NCBI RefSeq assembly: GCF_000517265.1
Contig: NZ_AYSJ01000004.1
Span: forward strand, 486,278 to 550,277
Length of the DNA: 64,000 nt
From: Photorhabdus khanii NC19
Lineage (GTDB): Bacteria > Pseudomonadota > Gammaproteobacteria > Enterobacterales > Enterobacteriaceae
Direction of reading: 5' to 3'
Both the position numbers and the translations under genes were made by a program. Position 1 is the first letter of the stretch. The number at the start of each line of letters is the position of its first letter. The notes beneath the pieces are model-generated. The model worked only from the letters and a program-made list of their open reading frames with translations. It ran no database searches and was not told the DNA's origin. This document shows, in pieces, positions 9,778 through 18,533 of the stretch.

Positions 9778-10668
9778 ATGAATAAGCCACAAACTACCAA
9801 AGGCGTTCTGTACGCCTTCGGTGCCTGCTTTATTTGGGGAATCGCCCCAGTTTACTTTAAGTACATTCAGCAAGTACCTGCCGACGAAATCCTGACGCAT
9901 CGTATTATCTGGTCATTTTTCTTTATGTTGCTGCTGCTAACAGTAACCCGTCACTGGTCACAGGTATCCAACATTTTTCGTCAACCTAAAAAAGTACTGC
10001 TATTGGCAGTGACGGCGACCATTGTTGCCTGTAACTGGCTGATTTATATCTGGGCAGTGAACCACGGCCATATGCTGGAAGCCAGCCTGGGTTACTTCAT
10101 TAGCCCACTGGTTAACGTTTTGTTTGGTATGCTGTTTCTGAGTGAACGTTTTCGCCGGATGCAATGGGCTGCCGTTGCTCTGGCCTTCACTGGCGTGTTA
10201 ATCCAGTTATGGCAATTTGGCTCCGTACCTGTTATTGGGTTAAGTCTGGCCGTCACTTTCGCTCTGTATGCCCTGCTTCGTAAGAAGATGAATGTTGATG
10301 CTAAAACGGGTATGACGATTGAAACACTGTGGTTACTACCCGTTGCATCTATTTACCTGTTTGGTTTTGCCAACACCCCAACCAGCGACTTAAGTGCCAA
10401 CTCAACGACACTGAATTTACTGCTGATTGCCGCAGGCATTATCACCACGGTTCCATTACTGCTATACACCGAAGCCGCTGCCCATTTGCGTCTATCTACG
10501 CTGGGTTTCTTCCAGTATGTCGGCCCAACGTTGATGTTTTTACTGGCAATACTGGTCTATGACGAGCAAATAGGTACGGACCGCCTGATTACTTTTGGCT
10601 TTATCTGGGCAGCATTAGTGCTGTTTACGCTGGATGCGCTTTATACACAGCGCAGGTTGAAAACATAG
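9778..10668 (+). CDS. rarD: EamA-family permease RarD
   Basis: 296 residues, about ten hydrophobic helices arranged as two EamA repeats. The N-terminus reads GVLYAFGACFIWGIAPVYFK, which is characteristic of RarD (chloramphenicol-sensitive protein family). The real substrate is not known. The start is preceded by AGGA. It is downstream of yigI in the same direction, as is typical for the pair. Confidence 0.93.
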   Translation: MNKPQTTKGVLYAFGACFIWGIAPVYFKYIQQVPADEILTHRIIWSFFFMLLLLTVTRHWSQVSNIFRQPKKVLLLAVTATIVACNWLIYIWAVNHGHMLEASLGYFISPLVNVLFGMLFLSERFRRMQWAAVALAFTGVLIQLWQFGSVPVIGLSLAVTFALYALLRKKMNVDAKTGMTIETLWLLPVASIYLFGFANTPTSDLSANSTTLNLLLIAAGIITTVPLLLYTEAAAHLRLSTLGFFQYVGPTLMFLLAILVYDEQIGTDRLITFGFIWAALVLFTLDALYTQRRLKT

Positions 10669-10685
10669 CAGAATCACTTTATTAC

Positions 10686-11144
10686 ATGGAAATAACCATC
10701 AGACTGGCCAAAATCGCAGAACGAGCTGCCCTTGAAGCACTCCAGTTACGAGCATCTCTCATGTGGGAAGAAGATCGAGAATTATTATTAGCCAATCCCC
10801 ACATGATAGCGCTCCCTATAGAACATATTGAAGCAGGGTATGTTTATATTGCAGAACAAGCTGGCGTCATTTTGGGATTCAGTGTTGTATTACCACATTC
10901 TGATGGAGAGGCAGAACTTGATGGATTATTTGTTGAACCCACTGTCTGGCATCAAGGTATTGGCAGACAGTTGGTGACAACAGCACTGAATAACGTTCAT
11001 ACTAAAGGAGGAATATTATTATGGGTGCTGGCTAATCCTCAAGCCGCAGGGTTTTATAGTGCTCTTGGCTTTGAACGTTTAGGGGAAGAACGTACTCAAT
11101 TTGGAACAGCGATTCTTATGATAAGTACGTCTCTGGAGAAATAA
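10686..11144 (+). CDS. GNAT-family N-acetyltransferase
   Basis: 152 residues. Acetyl-CoA-binding core around LDGLFVEPTVWHQGIGRQLV (motif A with the Q-x-x-G-x-G/A pattern, about 77-96) and the C-terminal FYSALGFERLGE motif. The substrate cannot be told from sequence. It starts 17 bases after rarD and may be cotranscribed, although the ribosome site is poor. It is not part of the E. coli arrangement at this locus, so it is probably a lineage-specific addition. Confidence 0.85.
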   Translation: MEITIRLAKIAERAALEALQLRASLMWEEDRELLLANPHMIALPIEHIEAGYVYIAEQAGVILGFSVVLPHSDGEAELDGLFVEPTVWHQGIGRQLVTTALNNVHTKGGILLWVLANPQAAGFYSALGFERLGEERTQFGTAILMISTSLEK

Positions 11145-11211
11145 GTTATCTAGAGGAGAAATCGTTATTTATATAAGGGAAATTGCCAGGCATGGAAAAA
11201 ATTAAGTTAAT

Positions 11212-11229
11212 AATTTGGTTAACCAAATT
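11212..11229. promoter_or_regulatory. Perfect 18-bp palindrome
   Basis: AATTTGGTTAACCAAATT is perfectly self-complementary and lies 70 bases after the GNAT gene in the spacer before the convergent corA. It could be a protein-binding site or simply a weak hairpin; no promoter is assigned. Confidence 0.35.
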
Positions 11230-11369
11230 GAGCATTATCAAGCTTTTCATTTGATTTATTGGCTGACTAAAAAAACCAGAACTAAAATAGTTGTCTCTTT
11301 TTTCCATTGTCTTAACTGACTTCGGATTAAGTATTTAATAATCTCAACGAATATTTTTGTCATTAAAAT

Positions 11370-11400
11370 AGGCGTTGGTATTATCTGCCAACGCCTTTAT
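11370..11400. terminator. Bidirectional Rho-independent terminator between the GNAT gene and corA
   Basis: Stem AGGCGTTGG (11370-11378) pairs with CCAACGCCT (11388-11396), with partial pairing inside the loop. It is flanked by A-rich sequence on the left and TTTAT on the right, so it can serve corA (minus) and the rarD-GNAT transcript (plus). Confidence 0.75.
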
Positions 11401-11420
11401 TTCTACTGTGGCTTATCTAT

Positions 11421-12371
11421 CTACAACCAATTCTTCCGCTTAAAGTAAAGATACGGCGCAAGACCAGCAGCGATCATCAGCCCGATCGCGCCCGGATAAC
11501 CGAACGGCCAATGAAGCTCCGGCATAAACTCAAAGTTCATACCATAACTGGAAGCCACCAGCGTTGGGGGAAGGAATACCACAGATACCACCGAGAAGAT
11601 TTTGATGATCCGGCTCTGTTCGATATTGATAAAGCCCATTGCTGCCTGCATCAGGAAGTTAACTTTCTGAAACAGGGATTCATTGTGTGGCAGCAGAGAT
11701 TCGATATCCCGCAGAATTTCACGGGCCTGCTCAAGCTGGTCGCCCGGCAGACGGGCTCGCCGCACCAGAAAGTTGAGCGCACGCTGAGTATCCATAAGAC
11801 ACAAACGCACTTTCCAGCCAATGTCTTCCTGTTCAGCAAGGCTGGACAGGGCGATATCAAATTCATCTCCCTGCTTCCCTTCCATAATGACCCGGCTCAA
11901 GGATTCCAGAACGCTGTAAATATTTTCGATAACATCAGCCAACTGTTCGATTTTGGTTTCAAACAGATCCATCAGCACTTCATAGGCATTACCATCAACC
12001 AATGTCTGATTACGGGCCCGCATACGGTACAATCGGAATGCAGGGAGTTCACGCTCTCGCAATGTATAGAGACGACCATCACGAATAGTAAATGCAACTG
12101 TTGCGTTGCCAGCATGGTCTTCCGCATCTTCAAAGTAGAAGAACGAATGGACATGTATCCCGTCTTCATCTTCAAAGAAACGCGCTGACGCCTCAATGTC
12201 ATCCAGTTCCGGTCGGGTTGCCAGAATTTGGCCTAATTCATTTTGAACTTGAAGCCGATCTTGCTCTTCCGGTTCGACCAAATCTACCCACAAGGAATCA
12301 GATAACTTTTCTCCCTCTTCGAACTCAAGGCGGAGCAGGCGATTATTCTCTAACTTAAATGCGCTCAGCAT
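11421..12371 (-). CDS. corA: Magnesium/cobalt/nickel transporter CorA
   Basis: 316 residues, exactly the enteric length. A large acidic cytoplasmic funnel domain, a long stalk helix, then two C-terminal TM helices; the signature [11 protein letters not shown] with the GMN selectivity loop lies between them, and the protein ends in the basic KRKNW tail. It forms pentameric channels for Mg2+ uptake, also passing Co2+ and Ni2+. GGAG lies about 11 bases before the ATG. It is downstream of uvrD on the same strand, 95 bases apart. Confidence 0.97.
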   Translation of the reverse strand: MLSAFKLENNRLLRLEFEEGEKLSDSLWVDLVEPEEQDRLQVQNELGQILATRPELDDIEASARFFEDEDGIHVHSFFYFEDAEDHAGNATVAFTIRDGRLYTLRERELPAFRLYRMRARNQTLVDGNAYEVLMDLFETKIEQLADVIENIYSVLESLSRVIMEGKQGDEFDIALSSLAEQEDIGWKVRLCLMDTQRALNFLVRRARLPGDQLEQAREILRDIESLLPHNESLFQKVNFLMQAAMGFINIEQSRIIKIFSVVSVVFLPPTLVASSYGMNFEFMPELHWPFGYPGAIGLMIAAGLAPYLYFKRKNWL

Positions 12372-12466
12372 GTATCATAAGTCTCCTTTACTCCCTACGT
12401 GATCGTAAGGCGCGAATGTTACGCTTAGAGGAAAAAGCCTGTCAACATTCAACCTGGATATTATTT

Positions 12467-14629
12467 TCAGACCGTTTCAAGTCTGGCATAAGCAGCAACC
12501 AGCCACTTAATCCCTTCCCCATGAAACGCGATTTGCAGCCGGCTATGTTCACCACTCCCCTCCATATTGACAATGGTTCCTTCACCAAATTTAGGGTGAC
12601 GAACACGTTGTCCAAGGGCATAACCGCTGTCATTGGCACTGATTGGCGTACCTAACCGACTGTGGTTGACTGGACGAGAGACTGTCGCACGCAACCGAAC
12701 TTCTTCAATACATTCTGGCGGCAGTTCCCTAATAAAGCGAGACGGACGATGATAAACTTCTTTACCATATAAACGGCGGCTTTCTGCATAAGTGATTGTT
12801 AGCTTTTCCATTGCACGTGTCAGGCCAACATAAGCCAGTCGACGTTCTTCCTCCAGACGCCCGCCTTCTTCAATCGACATCTGGCTTGGGAACATGCCTT
12901 CTTCCATTCCAACAATAAATACCTGTGGGAATTCCAGCCCTTTGGCTGAATGCAATGTCATCAGTTGCACCGAATCCTGATAAGCGTCAGCCTGACCTTC
13001 TCCTGATTCCAGCGCAGCATGAGAAAGAAATGCCTGTAATGGCATCAGATCTTCGTCCTCATCCTGATAACTGAACTGGCGGGTCGCAGTGACAAGTTCT
13101 TCAAGGTTTTCGATACGCGCTTGTGCTTTTTCACCTTTCTCCTGCTGGTACATCGCTCTCAGGCCAGAATCGCGGATAATTCTGTCAGTCTGCACATGTA
13201 ACGGCATATCGCTGGTTTCTGTCGATAATGCTTCTATCAGTTCAATAAAGCGCTGTAAGGAAGACGCTGCCCGACCAGCCAGCACTTTCTCCTGAAGCAA
13301 TATTTGACAGCACTCCCACAACGTTTCCTGCCGTTCACGAGCAGCCTGGCGCACTATATCCAACGTTCTGTCACCGATGCCACGGGTAGGCGTATTCACC
13401 ACCCGTTCAAACGCCGCATCATCATTGCGGTTAGCAATCAGGCGCAGGTAAGCTAACGCATCTTTAATTTCCTGGCGTTCAAAGAACCGCTGACCACCAT
13501 AAATACGATACGGCATTGATGCCTGTAGCAACGCTTCTTCCAGTACACGGGATTGGGCATTGCTGCGGTAAAGTATGGCGCAGCTTTTCAGTGCACCGCC
13601 ATTTTCAAGCCAGCTTTTAATCCGGCTGACAACATAACGGGCTTCATCAAGCTCATTAAATGCACAATACAGGGAAATCGGTTCACCTTCTACACCGTCA
13701 GTCCACAGATTCTTGCCCAGGCGATCACTGTTATTGGCAATCAGTGTATTGGCAACTTTCAGAATATTACTGGTGGAGCGGTAATTTTGCTCCAAACGGA
13801 TAGTTTCTGCGCCGGAGAAGTCTTTCAGGAAACGCTGAATATTCTCAACCTGCGCCCCACGCCAGCCATAAATAGATTGATCATCATCCCCGACAATCAT
13901 CACTTTGCCCGTTTCCCCCGCCAACAGATGGATCCAAGCATATTGAATGCTGTTGGTGTCTTGAAACTCGTCCACCAAAATATTCGTAAAGCGGCCACGG
14001 TAGTGTTGCAGGATCTGCGGTTTATTCAGCCACAGTTCATGAGCTCGCAGCAGAAGCTCTGCAAAGTCTACTAATCCCGCACGATCACACGCTTCCTGGT
14101 AAGCCTGATAAATTTTCTGCCATGTCGCCTCAACAGGGTTGCCATAACTTTCAATATGCTGTGGCCGCAACCCTTCATCTTTTTTACCGTTGATGTACCA
14201 CATACCCTGACGAGCCGGCCATTGTTTATCATCCAGATTCATCGCCTTGATAATGCGTTTGAGCAAACGATGCTGATCTTCGCTGTCAAGAATCTGAAAA
14301 TCCTGCGGCAAATTGGCATCCAAATGATGCGCCCGTAACAAACGATGAGCCAATCCGTGGAATGTACCAATCCACATTCCTCCCTGACTGGTACCGATCA
14401 AGTTTTCAATCCGGTGGCGCATTTCCGCAGCCGCCTTATTGGTAAAGGTCACAGCCATGATGGAAAATGGCGAAGCATTCTCCACCGACAACAACCAAGC
14501 AATTCGGTGTACCAGAACCCGGGTTTTACCACTCCCCGCCCCGGCCAGTACCAACATGTTGGTCCGCGGAGCAGCTACGGCTTCACGTTGTTTGTCATTC
14601 AGACTTTCGAGCAGATAGGAGATGTCCAT
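12467..14629 (-). CDS. uvrD: DNA helicase II UvrD
   Basis: 720 residues, SF1A 3'-5' helicase of nucleotide excision and mismatch repair. Walker A AGAGSGKT (about 29-36), VDEFQDTN (motif II), [13 protein letters not shown] (motif III), QNYRST, VQLMTLHSAKGLEF and LAYVGLTRA (motifs V-VI). The C-terminal tail with FGEGTIVNMEG is the Tudor-like domain typical of UvrD. The start MDISYLL at 14629 matches the family; three upstream codons are also in frame. A LexA box lies upstream, so SOS induction is expected. Confidence 0.97.
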   Translation of the reverse strand: MDISYLLESLNDKQREAVAAPRTNMLVLAGAGSGKTRVLVHRIAWLLSVENASPFSIMAVTFTNKAAAEMRHRIENLIGTSQGGMWIGTFHGLAHRLLRAHHLDANLPQDFQILDSEDQHRLLKRIIKAMNLDDKQWPARQGMWYINGKKDEGLRPQHIESYGNPVEATWQKIYQAYQEACDRAGLVDFAELLLRAHELWLNKPQILQHYRGRFTNILVDEFQDTNSIQYAWIHLLAGETGKVMIVGDDDQSIYGWRGAQVENIQRFLKDFSGAETIRLEQNYRSTSNILKVANTLIANNSDRLGKNLWTDGVEGEPISLYCAFNELDEARYVVSRIKSWLENGGALKSCAILYRSNAQSRVLEEALLQASMPYRIYGGQRFFERQEIKDALAYLRLIANRNDDAAFERVVNTPTRGIGDRTLDIVRQAARERQETLWECCQILLQEKVLAGRAASSLQRFIELIEALSTETSDMPLHVQTDRIIRDSGLRAMYQQEKGEKAQARIENLEELVTATRQFSYQDEDEDLMPLQAFLSHAALESGEGQADAYQDSVQLMTLHSAKGLEFPQVFIVGMEEGMFPSQMSIEEGGRLEEERRLAYVGLTRAMEKLTITYAESRRLYGKEVYHRPSRFIRELPPECIEEVRLRATVSRPVNHSRLGTPISANDSGYALGQRVRHPKFGEGTIVNMEGSGEHSRLQIAFHGEGIKWLVAAYARLETV

Positions 14630-14666
14630 AGTTACCATCAGTTGATTAAACAGCGACCACAGCCTG

Positions 14667-14682
14667 CTGTGTTTTTATACAG
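14667..14682. promoter_or_regulatory. LexA (SOS) box upstream of uvrD
   Basis: CTGTGTTTTTATACAG matches CTGT-N8-ACAG perfectly in both half sites. It lies 38 bases upstream of the uvrD start, as in E. coli, where uvrD is LexA-repressed. Confidence 0.88.
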
Positions 14683-14695
14683 AATAATTTCATGA

Positions 14696-15412
14696 TTATA
14701 TCAATGCTGTCAAAGAAGCCAAATCGTAAATCTCAATGTGCGGCAGCAGGCGGCTCTCAATCGTCTGCAATAGTTTTTTATTTTCTGTATTAATCCAGCA
14801 AGCCTGCATACCACTACGAAGTGCCCCTTCCACATCAGTATTCAGGTCATCACCAATATGCAAAATTTTCCCAAGTGGTAAACCCAGGCGTTCTGCTGCC
14901 AGACGGTACATATCACTGTGAGGTTTTGAGCGCCCATCAGGGCCTGCTTTCAGCACAAATTTAAAATAGGGAGCAAGGCCACAGGCCGCAGGTTCTGCAT
15001 TACCATTAGTAATGGCGACCAATGGCATCTGTTCAGCAAGCGCAGCAAGGGTTTTATGTGTTGATTCCGGCACATCAATCCGGCTGCGCCAGTGGGAGAA
15101 ATGGGCCATGATATCATCCGCGCCCCGGCAGGCATCTTCACGGCTAAAACCGTAATGGCAAAACATCAGCTTTGCAGACTGCCAACGCCACAAGGTCATG
15201 TCATGGCAGATTTCAGGATCTTGCTCAAATATCACTTCACGGAAAGCATACAGATCCTGACGATCAAGGTGACTGAACTTAGGATCATATTGCCGTATAA
15301 AATTCAGCACCTCTTGTTCCGTCTTATCTAACACTGGGCGATTGTCATAAAGGGTATCATCCAGATCAAATGTCATTGCTGAGACTGGCGCAAGAGGCCG
15401 GTAAAAACGCAT
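14696..15412 (-). CDS. yigB: HAD-superfamily phosphatase YigB (FMN phosphatase type)
   Basis: 238 residues, HAD subfamily IA. Motif [10 protein letters not shown] (about 15-23), a helical cap, motif II ITNGN, Lys in [14 protein letters not shown], and motif [15 protein letters not shown]. The E. coli protein dephosphorylates FMN and 5-amino-6-(5-phospho-D-ribitylamino)uracil in riboflavin synthesis. The start codon overlaps the xerC stop by one base (TAATG), so the two are translationally coupled. Confidence 0.93.
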   Translation of the reverse strand: MRFYRPLAPVSAMTFDLDDTLYDNRPVLDKTEQEVLNFIRQYDPKFSHLDRQDLYAFREVIFEQDPEICHDMTLWRWQSAKLMFCHYGFSREDACRGADDIMAHFSHWRSRIDVPESTHKTLAALAEQMPLVAITNGNAEPAACGLAPYFKFVLKAGPDGRSKPHSDMYRLAAERLGLPLGKILHIGDDLNTDVEGALRSGMQACWINTENKKLLQTIESRLLPHIEIYDLASLTALI

Positions 15413-16323
15413 TACGATTTCCCCCGTTTGGCTCTGGGATGGGCCACATCATACACTTTTGTCAAATGCTGGAAATCCAGATGGGTATAGATTTGTGTGC
15501 TGGATAAGCTGGCATGACCAAGAAGTTCCTGAACTGCGCGCAAATCACCACTGGATTCCAGAATGTGTGTGGCAAAAGAGTGGCGCAATTTATGAGGATG
15601 AATATGGCTGTTCACCCCCTGACGTATGCCCCACTGCGCAAATCGTTTCTGTACATTACGGGTTGATATCCGCCGCCCGCGATTTGAGATAAAAACCGCA
15701 TTATCCTCCGGTTCGAACAGTTCCCGCATCTCCAGCCAACGATTAAGCCATTCAACAGCGGTCTGTCCCAAAGGAACCTTCCGTTCTTTACTGCCTTTAC
15801 CTGAAACCCATACTTCTCCACTTTCAAGATCCAGATGCAGGCAATCAAGCCCCACCAGCTCTGACAAACGTAACCCAGCACCATACATTACTTCCAGCAT
15901 CGTCCGGTCACGCACTGATAATGGATCATTGAAATTGATGTTCAGCAGTTGATTCACTTCATCCACATCAATATTTTTCGGTAAATGTCGCTTGGTTCCC
16001 GGCGTACTGACGGTCTTTGCCGGATTAACGGAAATCTCTCCCTGAGTAACCTGCCAATCAAAAAAACTGCGCAGAGAAGATAAGCGTAAAGCCAGGTTAG
16101 CAGACTTCAAGCCAGCACGACGACTACGTGTTACCAACATTCTGATTTTCGCAGGATCAAAATCTTTCCATTGCCTGACACCTATTTCTAAAGCCATCCC
16201 AGCCAATGTGGAAAGCTGGCGTCGGTAATTAGTGATAGTCACCGGACTTAGCCGGCGCTCTACCCTGAGATACCTCAAAAATGCCTCAACCGGCTCCAGT
16301 AACAGATCAATTCCCTGCATCAT
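15412..16323 (-). CDS. xerC: Site-specific tyrosine recombinase XerC
   Basis: 303 residues. N-terminal SAM-like core-binding domain (about 8-95), then the catalytic domain with all six tyrosine-recombinase residues visible: R152 (YGAGLRLSE), K176 (SGKGSKERK), H244 and R247 (HPHKLRHSF), H270 (LGHASL) and nucleophile Y279 (TQIYTHLD). With XerD it resolves chromosome dimers at dif under FtsK control. The start overlaps the end of the DUF484 gene by four bases (ATGA). Confidence 0.97.
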   Translation of the reverse strand: MMQGIDLLLEPVEAFLRYLRVERRLSPVTITNYRRQLSTLAGMALEIGVRQWKDFDPAKIRMLVTRSRRAGLKSANLALRLSSLRSFFDWQVTQGEISVNPAKTVSTPGTKRHLPKNIDVDEVNQLLNINFNDPLSVRDRTMLEVMYGAGLRLSELVGLDCLHLDLESGEVWVSGKGSKERKVPLGQTAVEWLNRWLEMRELFEPEDNAVFISNRGRRISTRNVQKRFAQWGIRQGVNSHIHPHKLRHSFATHILESSGDLRAVQELLGHASLSSTQIYTHLDFQHLTKVYDVAHPRAKRGKS

Positions 16324-17024
16324 ATCCGTTTAATCCAACGAGAGAGTATATCCGGCAGTAATTTAGCCAGATGATCAAGCATGTCAGTTCCCATGCCGTC
16401 TTGATAATGCTGATAATTACGACTGTTAAATATCACCATACCCAGTTCTCCCCTCGTTCCCAGTAGAGATACAGCAACCGAACCGACATGACGAACCTGT
16501 GGTAACAACAATAAAATTTCCGGCCCGTTCAACATACCAAGATAATGGTTACTATTACCAAAACGATGAATACGGATTGGCTCAAAAGAGTTACGGGAAA
16601 GCGCTAAATCAGGCGCATTAAGCGGTGCGCCAATATGCCATTTATCACTGAAAAGACGAATACTGGCACTGTTTAACCCCAGATTCTTAGCCCATAAACT
16701 CAATCGACTAAGCATATCTTGTAAACTCTCTGCCGCCGCTAAATCAACAAGTAGTTTAAGCAACTGTTCGAACAGTTGCTCGTTCACTCTAGCCTGCTCC
16801 ATTAGCAGGGTTATATTTTCTTCCAGATAAGCAATACGTGTTCTCTGGCGGCTCATATACCATTCAACCAAAGAAACCGTCTCTCTTATCGGGTGAGGAA
16901 CCCGTATTTGTTCAACAATACATGCATTGCGGATAAAGAAATTGGGGTTTTCCAACAAATAATCCACAACAGTTTGATCATCAAGTGTACCACCGATGTT
17001 TAACTGCTCTTCTTTTTTCTCCAT
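16320..17024 (-). CDS. DUF484 family protein (YigA-like, GAF-like fold)
   Basis: 234 residues. DUF484 proteins lie between dapF and xerC throughout the enterics and pseudomonads. The N-terminus has [12 protein letters not shown], a helical stretch with the [15 protein letters not shown] coiled segment (about 75-95), then a GAF-like domain with [20 protein letters not shown] (about 175-195). The function is unknown. In E. coli the gene is yigA. It overlaps xerC by four bases. Confidence 0.9.
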   Translation of the reverse strand: MEKKEEQLNIGGTLDDQTVVDYLLENPNFFIRNACIVEQIRVPHPIRETVSLVEWYMSRQRTRIAYLEENITLLMEQARVNEQLFEQLLKLLVDLAAAESLQDMLSRLSLWAKNLGLNSASIRLFSDKWHIGAPLNAPDLALSRNSFEPIRIHRFGNSNHYLGMLNGPEILLLLPQVRHVGSVAVSLLGTRGELGMVIFNSRNYQHYQDGMGTDMLDHLAKLLPDILSRWIKRI

Positions 17025-17057
17025 CTTCCGATGCCCCGCAGTTCAAAACAAAATCGA

Positions 17058-17882
17058 TTACAGATGAATTGTGCCATCATAAACATGCGTCGCCGGCCCA
17101 GTCATATAGAGAGGTTTTCCCGGCCCTTCCCAACAGATAAGCAGTGAACCTCCCGGCAAGTCTACCTGAACATGACTATCGAGCAGTTGCTGCTGAATGC
17201 CGACGGCTACCGCTGCACAAGCACCACTACCACAAGCCTGCGTTTCACCAACACCACGTTCATAAACCCGTAAGCGAATATGACCACGGTTTAGAATTTG
17301 CATGAAACCAATATTAGCCCGCTCAGGAAATCTTTCATGGCTTTCCAGAGCTGACCCCAGAATTCCCACTTCGGCAGTTTCCACATCGGCTACCTGAATC
17401 ACACAATGAGGATTCCCCATAGAAACCACGCCACAAAGAACCGTTTTTTCTACCACTCTTAAAATATAGGTTTTTTCTGCCTTTAACGCGCGAAATGGCA
17501 CATGATGTGGCTCAAATTCAGGTTCCCCCATATTAACGCAAACCTGATCATCATTGGTGATACTCAATACCATACGTCCCGATTGCGTACTGACTTTAAT
17601 ATCACGCTTATTAATCAACCCCTTAAGGCGAACAAAACGGGCAAAACAACGCGCCCCATTGCCACACTGCGCCACTTCACTGCCATCAGCATTAAAAATG
17701 CGATAGTGAAAATCCAGATCCGGATCATAAGGTGCTTCAACAACTAACAACTGATCGAAACCCACACCAGTATGCCTGTCGGCCAAACGGCAGATCAGTT
17801 CTGGTGAGAAATAAACATTTTGGGTCACAGCATCAACGACCATAAAGTCATTACCAAGACCATGCATTTTGGAGAACTGCAT
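17058..17882 (-). CDS. dapF: Diaminopimelate epimerase
   Basis: 274 residues, identical in length to the E. coli enzyme. A cofactor-free epimerase converting LL- to meso-diaminopimelate for lysine and peptidoglycan. Two catalytic cysteines are in place: C73 in [13 protein letters not shown] and C217 in [11 protein letters not shown]. The ATG at 17882 is chosen because the family starts [13 protein letters not shown]; a codon 12 bases upstream is also in frame. It follows lptM with a 38-base gap, in the order lptM-dapF-DUF484-xerC-yigB-uvrD. Confidence 0.97.
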   Translation of the reverse strand: MQFSKMHGLGNDFMVVDAVTQNVYFSPELICRLADRHTGVGFDQLLVVEAPYDPDLDFHYRIFNADGSEVAQCGNGARCFARFVRLKGLINKRDIKVSTQSGRMVLSITNDDQVCVNMGEPEFEPHHVPFRALKAEKTYILRVVEKTVLCGVVSMGNPHCVIQVADVETAEVGILGSALESHERFPERANIGFMQILNRGHIRLRVYERGVGETQACGSGACAAVAVGIQQQLLDSHVQVDLPGGSLLICWEGPGKPLYMTGPATHVYDGTIHL

Positions 17883-17920
17883 ATAATGCTCCACCGTAAG
17901 CCGCAGTACTAACTACCAGC

Positions 17921-18106
17921 TTATTTCTGAGTGCCGCTATCCACTTTCTGCCCTTGTTGCACAGTCTTCACGGGAGCCTGAGCTGCGGTCTTAGTCTTCT
18001 CTGCCGATGGTTGTTCTGGAGGAAAATAGAGCGGGCCTTTTAGTCCACAGCCGGAAAGTACAAATAAAGTTATGATAGCCAGAAACCCGCGTAATTTTTT
18101 CTTCAT
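17921..18106 (-). CDS. lptM: LPS translocon maturation chaperone / small lipoprotein LptM (YifL)
   Basis: 61 residues. Lipoprotein signal MKKKLRGFLAIITLFVLSGC with lipobox LSGC (lipidated Cys at 20), then the LptM signature GLKGPLYFPP and a disordered Ala/Gln/Lys-rich tail. In E. coli LptM promotes LptD disulfide maturation in the outer-membrane LPS translocon. It is divergent from cyaY and upstream of dapF, as in E. coli. Confidence 0.93.
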   Translation of the reverse strand: MKKKLRGFLAIITLFVLSGCGLKGPLYFPPEQPSAEKTKTAAQAPVKTVQQGQKVDSGTQK

Positions 18107-18184
18107 TGCAATAATGCCTGTAATTCATACGTCAATATTCTCTATAATCGCAGTTAGGCCCCGAAAAGCAAATAGGAATTGAAG

Positions 18185-18502
18185 ATGAACGACAGTGAAT
18201 TTCATCAGTTAGCTGACCAACTAATACTTTATATCGAAGAGCAACTGGATAATTATGATGGCAATGCTGATATCGACTGTGAAACCAATGGCGGTGTCAT
18301 GACCCTGAGCTTTGATAATGACAGCAAAATTATTATCAATCGTCAGGAACCTTTCCATCAAATCTGGCTGGCAACCAAAAACGGTGGTTATCATTTTGTC
18401 TACAAAGATGATCAGTGGATTTGTGACCGTAGCGGTGGCAATTTCCTGACCATGTTGGCGCAATCCATCACAGAACAGAGTGGTGAACCATTCAATTTCT
18501 AA
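18185..18502 (+). CDS. cyaY: Frataxin-like iron-binding protein CyaY
   Basis: 105 residues, bacterial frataxin. Acidic N-terminal helix ([13 protein letters not shown]... with Glu/Asp clusters for iron binding), then a beta-sheet with [17 protein letters not shown] and the C-terminal WICDRSGG strand. It binds iron and modulates IscS-dependent Fe-S cluster assembly. The start at 18185 is supported by AGGA eight bases upstream and family alignment; a TTG six bases upstream is less likely. It is convergent with cyaA, with a shared terminator. Confidence 0.96.
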   Translation: MNDSEFHQLADQLILYIEEQLDNYDGNADIDCETNGGVMTLSFDNDSKIIINRQEPFHQIWLATKNGGYHFVYKDDQWICDRSGGNFLTMLAQSITEQSGEPFNF

Positions 18503-18512
18503 TGATTGAACC

Positions 18513-18531
18513 TACCCCGCTGCGCGGGGTA
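18513..18531. terminator. Hairpin between convergent cyaY and cyaA
   Basis: TACCCCGC, loop TGC, GCGGGGTA: an 8-bp GC-rich perfect stem three bases from the end of cyaA. It probably serves both transcripts, although the flanking U-tracts are weak. Confidence 0.65.
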
Positions 18532-18533
18532 AA

